64,000 nucleotides of DNA from NCBI GenBank assembly GCA_963834685.1, contig CAWICW010000008.1, positions 186,001 through 250,000 of the forward strand. Direction: 5' to 3'. Shown here in pieces: positions 49,584 through 62,784 of this stretch (the stretch's first letter is position 1; each line of letters opens with the position of its first letter). A program made the position numbers and the translations under genes. A model generated the notes under the pieces. The model worked only from the letters and a program-made list of their open reading frames with translations, did no database searches and was not told where the DNA came from. The stretch is from Palsa-504 sp963834685. Lineage in GTDB: Bacteria > Actinomycetota > Actinomycetes > Streptosporangiales > Streptosporangiaceae.

Positions 49584-51602
49584 CTAAGGAGGATCCGAAG
49601 CCTGGGCAGGCCCGAAGTAGGCCAGGGCTTCCGGGTTGGCCAGGGCGTTCGGGTCGGCGGCCCGCTCTGGCTCGGTGCCGAGCAGGATCTTGCGCACTGG
49701 CACCTCTAGCTTCTTCCCGGACAGCGTCCGCGGGATACCTGGCACCTGGTGGATCTCGTCCGGCACGTGCCGGGGTGAGAGCTGGGACCGGAGCGCGGCC
49801 CGGAGCCGGGCGGCCAGGTCGTCGTCGAGTTCGCAGCCTGCCGCGGGCACCACGTACAAGATCAGCCGGCCCTCGGCGCCGAGCCGGCCGGTGTCCACCA
49901 CCAGGCTGTCGCCGACCTCACCGAAGCCCTCCACCACGCGGTAGAACTCGCTGGTACCCATCCGGACCCCGCCGCGGTTCAAGGTGGCGTCGGAACGGCC
50001 GTAGATGACGCACCCGCCGTCGGGCAGCAGTTCGATCCAGTCGCCGTGCCGCCAGATCCCGGGATAGACGTCGAAGTAGCTCTCCCGGTACCGGACGCCA
50101 CCGGGATCGTTCCAGAAGCCGACCGGCATGGACGGCATCGGCTGGGTGATGACCAGCTCGCCGACCTGGCCGATGACCGGCTGGCCGTCCTCGTCGTAGG
50201 CCTCCACCTCCGCGCCCAGGCAGCGGCCGGAGATGATGCCGGCCCGGACCGGCAGCAGCGGGCAGGGCCCGACGAAGCCGGTGCACAGGTCGGTGCCGCC
50301 GGAGAAGGAGCCGAGCAGCACGTCCTTCTTGACCCGGTCGTACACCCAGCCGAACGCCTCGGGCGGCAGCGGCGATCCGGTGGAGCCGATGGCCCGCAAC
50401 GCCGTCAGGTCGGCCTCGTCCCCCGGTCGCAGCCCCGCCTTCATGCAGGCCACCAGGTAGGGCGCGCCGACCCCCAGGTAGGTGATCCCGTGCTCGGCGG
50501 CCAGCCGCCACAGCCGGCCGGTGGCCGGGTAGGTGGCGCTGCCGTCGTACAGCACGATGGTCAGGCCGGCCAGCAGGCCGCCGGCCAGGTAGTTCCACAT
50601 CATCCAGCCGGTCGTGGTGTACCAGGTGAAGACGTCGCCGGGCCGCAGGTCCTGGTGGAAGGCGAGCGCCTTGAGGTGCTCGAGCACGATCCCGCCGTGC
50701 CCGTGCATGATCGGCTTGGGCAGGCCCGTGGTGCCCGAGGAGTAGACCACCCACAGCGGATGGTCGAACGGCACCTCCTCGAACTCGGGCTCCCTGTGCT
50801 CACTCTCGGCGCCCCCGTCGGCGCCGAGGTTGTCCCAGCGGATGAACCGGTCCGGGAAGCCGGCGGCCGCTCCGATCAGGTCGACCAGCACCACCGCGGA
50901 CAGGCCAGGCAGGGCGGCCGCCACGTCGTCGATCAGGCCGGCCCGGGAGAATTCCTTGCCCCCGTACCAGTAGCCGTCGCCCGCGATGAGCACGGTCGGC
51001 TCGATCTGCGCGAACCGGTCGATGACGCTGTGCGCGCCGAAGTCGGGCGAGCACGACGACCAGATGGCGCCGATGCTGGCCGTGGCGAGCAGGCCGATGA
51101 CCGCCTCCGGCACGTTCGGCAGCAGGGCCGCGACCCGGTCGCCGCGGCGGACACCCAGGGCGCGCAGCCCGCGCGCCACCCGCGCGACCTGCTGGGCGAG
51201 TTGAGCGTAGGTGAGGCGTCCAGCCCTGGTCCGTTCGGAATCAAAAATGATCGCCGTGCGATCGGGATCGGTCCACGCGGTCCTCAGCGCGTTACGGGCG
51301 TAGTTCAAAGTGGTGCCAGTGAACCAATGCACGTCGGGCATGACCTCGCCGGTCAGCACCGGGCCGGGATCGCGGTGGCCGAGCACCTCGAAGTAGTCCC
51401 AGACCGCCGCCCAGAACGACCCGGGCTCGGTCACGGACCACTGCCAGAGGTCGGCGTAGCCGCCGAAGTCGTGCCCGCGCCCGGGAAGGGGTACGGCCAG
51501 CCAGCGCATGAACCGGGTGATCCGGGCGTCGTGGACCGTCTGCTGATCCGGCTCCCAGAGCACCGCTCCGTACCCGCGGCTGGTCAGGTCAGTGGTGTCC
51601 AT
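49584..51602 (-). CDS. aacS: Acetoacetate--CoA ligase
   Basis: 672-residue member of the acyl-adenylate family that makes acetoacetyl-CoA from acetoacetate, CoA and ATP. ARITRFMRWL and YADLWQWSVTEPGSFWAAVW at the N terminus separate it from acetyl-CoA synthetase. The phosphate loop YSSGTTGLPKPI, the A5 region GSFSGGTD and the A10 Lys region RTLSGKKLEVPV are intact. ATG 51602 is preferred; a GTG precedes it by one codon. The HAD gene ends 47 bases upstream on the same strand. Confidence 0.93.
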   Translation of the reverse strand: MDTTDLTSRGYGAVLWEPDQQTVHDARITRFMRWLAVPLPGRGHDFGGYADLWQWSVTEPGSFWAAVWDYFEVLGHRDPGPVLTGEVMPDVHWFTGTTLNYARNALRTAWTDPDRTAIIFDSERTRAGRLTYAQLAQQVARVARGLRALGVRRGDRVAALLPNVPEAVIGLLATASIGAIWSSCSPDFGAHSVIDRFAQIEPTVLIAGDGYWYGGKEFSRAGLIDDVAAALPGLSAVVLVDLIGAAAGFPDRFIRWDNLGADGGAESEHREPEFEEVPFDHPLWVVYSSGTTGLPKPIMHGHGGIVLEHLKALAFHQDLRPGDVFTWYTTTGWMMWNYLAGGLLAGLTIVLYDGSATYPATGRLWRLAAEHGITYLGVGAPYLVACMKAGLRPGDEADLTALRAIGSTGSPLPPEAFGWVYDRVKKDVLLGSFSGGTDLCTGFVGPCPLLPVRAGIISGRCLGAEVEAYDEDGQPVIGQVGELVITQPMPSMPVGFWNDPGGVRYRESYFDVYPGIWRHGDWIELLPDGGCVIYGRSDATLNRGGVRMGTSEFYRVVEGFGEVGDSLVVDTGRLGAEGRLILYVVPAAGCELDDDLAARLRAALRSQLSPRHVPDEIHQVPGIPRTLSGKKLEVPVRKILLGTEPERAADPNALANPEALAYFGPAQASDPP

Positions 51603-51649
51603 CTTCACAGCATCGTGCCATCCTGGCGCGCCTGGCAACGCCCCTGGGG

Positions 51650-52387
51650 TTACGCACTGGCGGCGAGCCGCCCCGGGCCGGTGAGCCGGGTGACGAGGGT
51701 CACAAACGCCGCGGTGTCGGCCAGGTCCGGCAGCACCGCGTCGGCGCCCGCCTCGCGCAGTTCGGCCGCGCTGGCCCGGCCGCTGGCCACCGCGAGCGAC
51801 CTGGCCCCGCCGATCCGGGCCGCGTCCACGTCCCGGGGCGAGTCCGCGACGTACACCGCGGCGCCCTCGCCGAACGCGACGCCGTGCTTTTCGGCCGCGC
51901 GCTGGCGGGCCACCCGGAGCAGGGTGCCCTTCGGGTAGGCCTCGGAGCCGTAGCCGCCGATGTCGAAGTCGACGAAGCCGTCCACGCCGAACGCGCGCAG
52001 CTTCAGCATGGCGGTCGGCCTGCTGTTGCCGGTCAGCACGGTCTGCACCGCGCCGTCGAGCTTAGCCACCGCCGCCATCGCCTCGGCCGCGCCGGGCAGC
52101 AGCTGACCCTGGCTGCGGAGATCTTCGGTGCGGGCTTGGAGAGCCGCGGCTAGTTCGGCGCTGAACGGCTCGAGCATGCGCTCGGCTGCTTCGCCGGTGC
52201 GCACGTCCACGCCGTTCAGCGCGAGCGCGTCGAAGAAGATCTCCGACTCCGACTGGCCCGCCATCTGCGGCAGCTGGATCAGCGGACGGCCCGCTATCGT
52301 ACCGAACGCTTCGGCATAGGCCGCCCTCGTCACCCTGGCCACATCGACCAGGGTCAGGTCGATATTCCACATAACCAGGCGGTGAAT
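51650..52387 (-). CDS. HAD-superfamily protein with altered motif I and likely ATT start
   Basis: About 245 residues, HAD fold with a helical cap (about residues 20-100). Motif II TVLTGNSRP, the Lys in AYPKGTLL and motif IV VADSPRDVDAA are present. Motif I reads WNIDLTLVD, with Asn where the nucleophilic Asp is expected. The first ATG (52372) is not preceded by a ribosome binding site and would cut into the first strand. GGAGG lies 5 bases before an ATT at 52387, giving MHRLVMWNIDLT, which fits the family; an ATT start is rare but known. The pruA gene ends 21 bases upstream on the same strand. Confidence 0.75.
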   Translation of the reverse strand: MHRLVMWNIDLTLVDVARVTRAAYAEAFGTIAGRPLIQLPQMAGQSESEIFFDALALNGVDVRTGEAAERMLEPFSAELAAALQARTEDLRSQGQLLPGAAEAMAAVAKLDGAVQTVLTGNSRPTAMLKLRAFGVDGFVDFDIGGYGSEAYPKGTLLRVARQRAAEKHGVAFGEGAAVYVADSPRDVDAARIGGARSLAVASGRASAAELREAGADAVLPDLADTAAFVTLVTRLTGPGRLAASA

Positions 52388-52408
52388 GACGTCCTCCGAT
52401 GCAATCCG

Positions 52409-54037
<1,629 letters not shown>

Positions 54038-54083
54038 GCCCTCATCGTATGGGCGCTGCATCGTGCGAGCACCAGGCGACCGG

Positions 54084-54578
54084 TCACCCGACCAGGTAGG
54101 ACAGCTCCTGGGTGGCGTACCAGCCGAGCTCGTGGCCTTCGGCCCCGTCTACGGTGAACCTGGCGTCCTCGTCGCCCCCGTCGGCCGCGGACAGCGCCTC
54201 GACCGCGCTGCGCACGTCGGCGCCCGCGTCCGGGGCGTCCACGTGCGCGGAGGCCAGGCGGGCCACGGGGATCGCATCGCCGATCACGACGCGGGCGGGC
54301 TCGCCGTCACGCGCGTCCCAGCGCACCTGTTCGGCCGGGATCTCGGCGGCCAGCACCACCCGCCGGGACGGCGCGGCCGGATCGCCCGCCAGCAGCCGCA
54401 GCGACGCTCGCGCCGCCTCGGTCAGCGCGGCGTACTCCAGTTCCTCGGTGTCACCGCTGGCGTACGCCTCACGCAGCGCGGGCGTGACCGCGAACCCGGG
54501 CAGCGGGCCGGGCCCGACCTGGCCGGCCCGCAAGGCCTCCGCCACGGCGGGCAGGGTCGACGGCAAGAAGACGCGCAT
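54084..54578 (-). CDS. DUF6912-like conserved actinobacterial protein
   Basis: 164 residues, soluble, acidic. The start MRVFLPSTLPAVAEALRAGQ, the block YASGDTEELEYAALTEAARA, and the end GHELGWYATQELSYLVG recur in actinobacterial proteins of unknown function. No catalytic motif is seen. The ATG follows AGGTCCACC. It lies 46 bases upstream of pruA on the same strand and may share its transcript. Confidence 0.7.
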   Translation of the reverse strand: MRVFLPSTLPAVAEALRAGQVGPGPLPGFAVTPALREAYASGDTEELEYAALTEAARASLRLLAGDPAAPSRRVVLAAEIPAEQVRWDARDGEPARVVIGDAIPVARLASAHVDAPDAGADVRSAVEALSAADGGDEDARFTVDGAEGHELGWYATQELSYLVG

Positions 54579-54665
54579 GGTGGACCTCAGTGAGGGTTAT
54601 TCAAGGAGCGGCTGCATTGAACGAGACACAGAGTCTGCCACAACCGGGGGCGCGGGACGGGTTAA

Positions 54666-55097
54666 CTAGGCGGGCCGCCTGGGTTCCAGCGCGGTCATCA
54701 CCACGGCGATGGCGTCGTCCAGCGGCACGTGCTCCCACAGGCGGACCACCGACCAGCCGGCCAGGGTCAGCGCCGCGTCGTTGGCCCGGTCGCGCTCGAC
54801 GTTGCGCAGGAGCTTCGGACCCCAGTACCACTCGTTGTTGCGCGGCTGGGAGCCGTGCTCGGGGCACGCGTGCCAGAAGCAGCCGTCGACGAAGATGGCC
54901 ACCTTGCGCGCGGTGAACGCGATATCCGGCCGGACCCGCCGGCCGCCGTCCAGGTCCAGCCGGTAGTCCTTGCGGTAGCGGTAGCCCAGGTGGTGCAGCG
55001 CGCGGCGCAGGGCCAGCTCGGGCTTGGTGTCCGTGCGCCGGTTGGCCCGCATGTTGGCCGACCGGCCCTCGCTGGAGGGATGCGGATAGTCCGGCAC
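54666..55097 (-). CDS. vsr: Very short patch repair (Vsr) endonuclease
   Basis: 143-residue mismatch endonuclease that nicks beside T:G mismatches arising from 5-methylcytosine deamination. RRTDTKPELALRRALHHLGY, the catalytic Asp in RRVRPDIAFTARK, the zinc and active-site segment FVDGCFWHACPEHG and the C-terminal GWSVVRLWEH are all present. ATG at 55052 (MRANRRTDTKPE) is an alternative start. No cytosine methyltransferase gene is seen in the window, so it is an orphan here. It might repair deamination at a site methylated from elsewhere in the genome. Confidence 0.9.
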   Translation of the reverse strand: MPDYPHPSSEGRSANMRANRRTDTKPELALRRALHHLGYRYRKDYRLDLDGGRRVRPDIAFTARKVAIFVDGCFWHACPEHGSQPRNNEWYWGPKLLRNVERDRANDAALTLAGWSVVRLWEHVPLDDAIAVVMTALEPRRPA

Positions 55098-55120
55098 GCG
55101 TAAAGGGTAGACCTACCGCA

Positions 55121-55798
55121 TCAGGTTGCGGGGGCACTCCAGGCCAGGGGGACGCCGAGCAGGTCCTGCAGCGCCCTGGCGGTGGCTGCGGTCTCGGTGT
55201 GCAGCACGCCGGTCATGCCGCAGGCCTGCGCCGCGGCCACGTTGGCCGGCATGTCGTCGACGAAGACGCACTCACCGGGGAGCAGGCCGAGCGTCTGCGC
55301 CGTGTGGAGGAAGATTTCCTGCTCCGGCTTGCGCATGCCGACCTCGCCGGACAGCACCACGGTGTCGAACAGCCCGGGGAAGTCCGCGCGCGGATACTCC
55401 TCGCACCCCCAGGAGTTGGAGAGCAACGCGGTGCTGAAGCCGGCCACCCGCAGCGTCCGGATCGTGCCGTACATGGCCGGCACCGGCACGAGGGCCGCGA
55501 ACATCCGGCGGAGCAGGCCCTCAGCCACGACCGCCGCCCCGTCCAGCCGGAGCAGCCGGGCGGCCAGGATCTGCTCGAACTCGGCGCCGGAACACTCACC
55601 GCGTTCCAGCGCGTGGACCGGGTTCGGGCTGCCGTCGGAGTCGTACGCCTGGGACACCCACGGCCGCATGACGGCCCGGTAGCTGTCCCAGTCGATGCCG
55701 TCGGCCTGCACCCAGGCCTGGACCGCGGTCAGGATCGGGGTGCTCAGCACCCCGCCCCAGTCCGTGATGACGCCGCGCAATTCCCCGCCGTTATCCAC
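55121..55798 (-). CDS. HAD-IA family hydrolase
   Basis: 225 residues. Motif I is VITDWGGVLS, the D-x-GG-V form seen in a subset of HAD-IA enzymes; motif II is ALLSNSWG, the Lys lies in GMRKPEQEIF and motif IV is VFVDDMPAN. A helical cap spans about 20-85. The substrate is unknown. GTG 55798 gives the family start (DNGGELRGVITDWGG) and has TAAAAT 7 bases upstream; the frame is open to 55996 but reads like non-coding DNA there. Confidence 0.85.
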   Translation of the reverse strand: MDNGGELRGVITDWGGVLSTPILTAVQAWVQADGIDWDSYRAVMRPWVSQAYDSDGSPNPVHALERGECSGAEFEQILAARLLRLDGAAVVAEGLLRRMFAALVPVPAMYGTIRTLRVAGFSTALLSNSWGCEEYPRADFPGLFDTVVLSGEVGMRKPEQEIFLHTAQTLGLLPGECVFVDDMPANVAAAQACGMTGVLHTETAATARALQDLLGVPLAWSAPAT

Positions 55799-55805
55799 AA
55801 CTGTG

Positions 55806-55811
55806 ATTTTA
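55806..55811 (-). promoter_or_regulatory. -10 element of a probable leaderless promoter (HAD-IA gene)
   Basis: TAAAAT on the minus strand, 7 bases before GTG 55798; no ribosome binding site. Confidence 0.55.
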
Positions 55812-55958
55812 GGGGCATATCGGACGGCCACGGAGGCGCACCAAGCGGGAAATGTCACCGGCCCGAGGTATAACCGGGGCAGCCGGAGCCTGGTGGAAAC
55901 ACGGCCGCCACGGGGGTTGCGCGGCCGTGAGCGTTCACCGGATCTGGAAGGCGGGACC

Positions 55959-56501
55959 ATGCCCGACCTGTCACTGTCGTCCCTGCGCCTGGTCAAGGTG
56001 CCGCATGCCGCACCGCCCTACGACTGCCAGGTCCACGGCGCCCGGTGCCCGGCGAGCGCCGACGATCCGATCAGGGGGCCTGCCGTCGAGGTGGCGCCGG
56101 CTGAGCAGGCTGGCGCACCCGCGCCGCCCGCGCCGGCCGCGCCGCTTACGGCCGCGGCGGACCCGGGCGCCGTGCGGCCGCGCCAGCTGGCCCTGGTGAT
56201 CGTCGAAGTGCTGGCGGGCGTGCGCCCGGACCGGCAGCTGGTCCCGGTGGCCACCGATCGCGTCCGGGCCCGCATCCGGAACCTGGCCCCGCTCCTGGCC
56301 GCGGACCGGCGGCCCAGGATTGCGCGCATCGTGACGTCGCGGCCCGTAGACCGGGTCCTGGAGATGACGGTCGTGGTGAACTTCGGCGCCCGCTCCCGGG
56401 CCCTGGCCATGCGCTTCGAGCACGTGGCCGCGCGACCCGCCGCGCCGGGCTGGCCCGCTCGGCCGGCGCGCTGGCTGTGCACCGCCATCGAGGCGGGCTG
56501 A
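55959..56501 (+). CDS. Rv3235 family protein
   Basis: 180 residues. A variable N terminus with a Pro/Ala-rich linker (about 45-75) is followed by a conserved domain from PRQLALVIVEVLAGVRPDRQ to RWLCTAIEAG. This is the actinobacterial Rv3235 family, found next to secA and of unknown function. The ATG has GGAAGG 8 bases upstream. Convergent with secA, 14 bases between stops. Confidence 0.85.
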   Translation: MPDLSLSSLRLVKVPHAAPPYDCQVHGARCPASADDPIRGPAVEVAPAEQAGAPAPPAPAAPLTAAADPGAVRPRQLALVIVEVLAGVRPDRQLVPVATDRVRARIRNLAPLLAADRRPRIARIVTSRPVDRVLEMTVVVNFGARSRALAMRFEHVAARPAAPGWPARPARWLCTAIEAG

Positions 56502-56515
56502 ACCGGGTCAGGGCG

Positions 56516-59440
<2,925 letters not shown>

Positions 59441-59672
59441 TCTCGTCGCGCTCCTCGCGGATCGTCTGACCTGTCATGGCCGGTGATCGTATTCGGCTCC
59501 GGTTCACCGTCTCGCATGTCATCGTAGGCGAGATGAGGCACCAAACCGAGTCGGCTGAGGACCGGCAGGTTGCTGCGAGACTAGCGCCGGCGAGCAGGTT
59601 AGGGCCGGCTGGTGATCAGTCTCGCACTTCCCGGAGAATAATAGGAGCGGTACTTACCGAGAGGAGCTCCGA

Positions 59673-59948
59673 GTGGCCGATCAGGCGGCACCAGGCACCA
59701 TGGCGGAGACGGGCGATACCGGAGCGCGCGGGCTCGACGCGCAGATCGGTCCGTCGTACGTCCACGAGGCACACCACGGCCGGCCCGCCTCCTGGGTGAC
59801 GACAGCCATTGTCATCGTCGGTTTCACCATCGGCGGGATCGCGCTGCCGGTCGGACCGGTCTGGTGGCTGTTCTGGCTGGGCGCCGGAATCGTGGTCCTC
59901 GGCGCCATCTTCGGTGCCGCCGTGCACATCTTCGACGACTGGTACTAG
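59673..59948 (+). CDS. Small HGxxxSW membrane protein (DUF6704-like)
   Basis: 91 residues: a polar N terminus, the motif HGRPASWVTTAI at the membrane entry, and two membrane helices ending HIFDDWY. GAGGAG lies 6 bases before GTG 59673. Related small proteins occur across actinobacteria with unknown function. The 232 bases between this and the secA start hold the divergent promoters. Confidence 0.75.
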   Translation: MADQAAPGTMAETGDTGARGLDAQIGPSYVHEAHHGRPASWVTTAIVIVGFTIGGIALPVGPVWWLFWLGAGIVVLGAIFGAAVHIFDDWY

Positions 59949-59956
59949 GCCGCGCT

Positions 59957-60009
59957 TTCGGGGAGCCGTTCGGGGGAGCCGTTCGGGGAGGCCGTTCGGG
60001 GAGCCGGAG
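59957..60009 (+). repeat. Short tandem repeat, about 13-bp unit
   Basis: Units of the form TTCGGGGAGCCG, with one or two extra G, follow each other about four times directly after the DUF6704-like gene and upstream of ycaQ. G-run length varies between units, as expected from slippage. Confidence 0.8.
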
Positions 60010-60039
60010 GCAGGCGGCGGAAATGTCGGGGGGCCCGGT

Positions 60040-60045
60040 TAGGGT
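60040..60045 (+). promoter_or_regulatory. -10 element of a probable leaderless promoter (ycaQ)
   Basis: TAGGGT lies 6 bases before ATG 60052; no ribosome binding site. Confidence 0.5.
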
Positions 60046-60051
60046 GGGCAG

Positions 60052-61263
60052 ATGCGCCTGGATGCTCCCGCGGCTGAAGTGACGATCACCCCGGATGAGG
60101 CCCGCCGGATGACGCTGCGGGCGCAAGGGTTTCTGGGCGCGACGCCGTGGCGGGCGACCCGGTCCGGGGTCGCGGGGATGCTCCGCCGGGTCGGCGCGGT
60201 GCAGCTGGACACGATCAGCGTGCTGGCCCGGTCGCATGAGCTGGTCGCCTACGCGCGGCTGGGGCCGGTTCCCCGGGAGCAGATCGAGCAGGCTTACTGG
60301 CATCCGGTCAGGCCGGCCGCCTTCGAGTACTGGGCCCACGCGGCCTGCGTGCTGCCGCTCGAGCAGTGGCCCTACTTCGCCTTCCGCCGCCGGGCGTTCC
60401 GGGCCCGGGGGGTGCGCTGGCACCAGAGCCATCAGGAGACCTGCGAGAAGGTGCTGGCCCGGCTGCGCGCCGAGGGCCCGCTGACCGCGACCCAGCTGGG
60501 CGGAGCCAAGGGCGGCGGTGCGTGGTGGGACTGGTCCGACGTCAAGATCGCGGTCGAGTGGCTGCTCGACACCGGCGACGTGATCTGCGTACGGCGGACC
60601 GGGTGGCGCCGGGTGTACGACCTGCCCGAGCGGGTGCTGCCCGGCGAGCTGCTCGGGCTGGAGCGGACCGACCTGGAGTGCCTGGCCTACCTGGCGAGGG
60701 TGGCGGCCCGCGCGCTCGGCGTGGTCACCCACGCGGACCTGGTCGACTACCACCGGCTCAGCATCCTCACCAGCGAAAGAAGCCAGCACACGCGGCTGGT
60801 GGCCGAGGCCGCGCAGGCCGCCGGGCTGATTCCGGTGGCCATCGCCGGGGCCACTGCTCCGGCGTGGGCCGATCCGGCCGCCCTGGAGCAGGTCGCGGAC
60901 CGCGGGCGGCACCGGGTCACGCTGCTCTCGCCGTTCGACTCGCTGGTGTGGGACCGGAAGCGGACGCTACGGACGTTCGGCTTCGTGCACAGCTTGGAGG
61001 CCTACGTGCCCAAGCACAAGCGGGTGCACGGCTACTTCACTATGCCGCTGCTCGCGAGCGGACGGCTGGCGGGCCGGGTGGACCCGGCCCGGGAAGGCAA
61101 GACCCTGCTCGCGCGCAAGGTGTCGCTGGAACGGGCCTCGGCGGCCGAGCCGATGGCCCAGGCGCTGCGGGAGGCGGCCAGCTGGGTGGGCTGTGACGAC
61201 GTACGCCTGGAGCAGATCGAGCCCGCCGAGCACGCCTCGCGCCTCATCGCCGCGCTTAACTGA
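60052..61263 (+). CDS. ycaQ: YcaQ-type winged-helix DNA glycosylase (interstrand crosslink repair)
   Basis: 403 residues of the HTH_42/YcaQ family, three winged-helix units. E. coli YcaQ unhooks DNA interstrand crosslinks and excises alkylated bases. The catalytic QLD-type motif is seen in RRVGAVQLDTISVLARSHEL; LEYLAHVA-like blocks (YWAHAACVLP) and the C-terminal LLSPFDSLVWDRKR are family marks. The ATG has a leaderless-type promoter. The last 8 bases overlap the end of the convergent response regulator gene. Confidence 0.87.
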   Translation: MRLDAPAAEVTITPDEARRMTLRAQGFLGATPWRATRSGVAGMLRRVGAVQLDTISVLARSHELVAYARLGPVPREQIEQAYWHPVRPAAFEYWAHAACVLPLEQWPYFAFRRRAFRARGVRWHQSHQETCEKVLARLRAEGPLTATQLGGAKGGGAWWDWSDVKIAVEWLLDTGDVICVRRTGWRRVYDLPERVLPGELLGLERTDLECLAYLARVAARALGVVTHADLVDYHRLSILTSERSQHTRLVAEAAQAAGLIPVAIAGATAPAWADPAALEQVADRGRHRVTLLSPFDSLVWDRKRTLRTFGFVHSLEAYVPKHKRVHGYFTMPLLASGRLAGRVDPAREGKTLLARKVSLERASAAEPMAQALREAASWVGCDDVRLEQIEPAEHASRLIAALN

Positions 61264-61987
61264 ATTCGATCAGCTTCTGGCGGACGGCGATCATGACGGC
61301 TTCCATGCGGGAGTGGATCTGGAGCTTCTCCAGGATGTTCCGGACGTGGTTCTTCACGGTGTTCTCGGAAATGAACAGCTCCTTGGCGATGTCACGGTTG
61401 TTCATGCCGCGGGCCACGAGCTTGAGCACCTCCATTTCCCGGTCGGTGAGCTTCGGCGCGGCGACGTGCTGGGCCCGGTCCTCGGTGGTGTCCCGGTTGG
61501 CCAGGGTGGCGAACTCCGATAGCAGCTTGCCCGCCATCGACGGGTTGATCAGCGACTGGCCGCCGTGCACGGCCCGGACCGCCTCGGCCACCTCGTCGAG
61601 CGGTATGTCCTTGAGCAGGTAGCCGCTGGCGCCGGCCCGGATCGCCTCGAACAGGTCCTCTTCCTCGTCGCTGATGGTCAGCATCACGATCTTCGCGCTG
61701 GGGGCGACGTCCTTGGTCGCCCGGCAGGCCTCGATCCCGCTGGTCTTCGGCATCCGGATGTCCATGAGCACGACGTCGGGCAGGGCCTCGCCGGCCACCG
61801 CGACCGCCTCGGCGCCATCGCTGGCCTGCCCGACCAGGTCGATGTCGTCCTCCTCCTCCAGGACCATCTCCAGACCACGCCGGAACAGGGCATGATCGTC
61901 GGCGATCAGCACCCGGATCGGCTCGGGACCTCGCCCGGCATCAGGCCGCTGGGCAGCAGTCACCGCTGCGTCGCCGCTAGCGCTCAA
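61256..61987 (-). CDS. Orphan NarL/FixJ-family response regulator
   Basis: 243 residues. The receiver has IRVLIADDHALFRRG with the acidic pair, the phospho-acceptor in VVLMDIRMP and the Lys in GYLLKDIP. The C-terminal LuxR-type helix-turn-helix is LTDREMEVLKLVARGMNNRD. No kinase gene is adjacent; the place between hpf and secA is conserved in actinobacteria for such an orphan regulator. TTG 61987 is chosen because GGAGG lies 8 bases upstream; an ATG at 62014 lacks a site. The targets are unknown. Confidence 0.92.
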   Translation of the reverse strand: MSASGDAAVTAAQRPDAGRGPEPIRVLIADDHALFRRGLEMVLEEEDDIDLVGQASDGAEAVAVAGEALPDVVLMDIRMPKTSGIEACRATKDVAPSAKIVMLTISDEEEDLFEAIRAGASGYLLKDIPLDEVAEAVRAVHGGQSLINPSMAGKLLSEFATLANRDTTEDRAQHVAAPKLTDREMEVLKLVARGMNNRDIAKELFISENTVKNHVRNILEKLQIHSRMEAVMIAVRQKLIEFS

Positions 61988-62103
61988 TTCGTTGCCTCCC
62001 TGTGGTGCCACCATCAGACTCTCGCCGACGGACGGCCATGATGCAAGCCTGGCTTCCCCAGAGCAGGCCGGTTCGCATCACGCCAACCACGGTGGACGGT
62101 GAA

Positions 62104-62784
62104 CTACTCCTCGACCAGGCGGATGACCCCGTAGTCATAGCCCCGGCGGCGGTAGACCACGCTGAACCGGTCGCACTCGCTGTCATGGAACAGGTAGAAG
62201 TCATGACCCACGAGTTCCATCTCCAGCAGGGCCTGGTCGATCGTCATCGGCCGGGCCGCGTGGACCTTCTCGCGCAGCACCAGGGGGCCGTCGCCCTCCA
62301 TCTGAATCGGGACCATGGGGCTGTCCGGTTCCGTTCCGCCGAACCGGTCGCCCTGGTCGCCGGTCCGCGGCCGGGCCACTCCGTGGCCGTTGAGCGCGGG
62401 CGGCGGTGGCGACGCCGCGGCCTCGGCCCCCTGGTCCGCGACCAGGGCGGGCGACCGCAGCGTGTCGTTGTCGGTGTGCCGGATCTTGCGGCGGTCCGAG
62501 GCCCGGCGGAGCCGGGATTCGAGTTTGGCGAAGGCGAGATCCAGCGCCGTATACCGGTCGTCCGCGGCCGCTTCGGCCCTGATCGCGGGACCGCGGGACC
62601 GGATGGTCAGCTCGACGCGCTCCCGCCGGTCAGACTGCCTCGGGTTGCGTTCCTTGGAGACCTCCACATCGATCCGCACCGCCTTCTGGTCAAGCTTCTC
62701 GAGCTTGGCGAGCTTGGCGGCGGCGTGCTGACGGAAACGCGACGGGACGGTTATGTGGCGTCCCCGGACAATGATTTCCATCAC
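62104..62784 (-). CDS. hpf: Long-form ribosome hibernation promoting factor
   Basis: 226 residues. The N-terminal S30AE domain (about 1-95, IIVRGRHITVPSRFRQHAAA) binds the decoding centre; after a disordered linker the C-terminal domain (about 170-226, ARPMTIDQALLEMELVGHDF to GYDYGVIRLVEE) dimerises ribosomes into 100S particles. GTG 62784 and ATG 62781 are adjacent starts after AAGGGGGA. It turns translation down in stationary phase or under stress. Its place downstream of lpqB is conserved. Confidence 0.94.
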   Translation of the reverse strand: MMEIIVRGRHITVPSRFRQHAAAKLAKLEKLDQKAVRIDVEVSKERNPRQSDRRERVELTIRSRGPAIRAEAAADDRYTALDLAFAKLESRLRRASDRRKIRHTDNDTLRSPALVADQGAEAAASPPPPALNGHGVARPRTGDQGDRFGGTEPDSPMVPIQMEGDGPLVLREKVHAARPMTIDQALLEMELVGHDFYLFHDSECDRFSVVYRRRGYDYGVIRLVEE

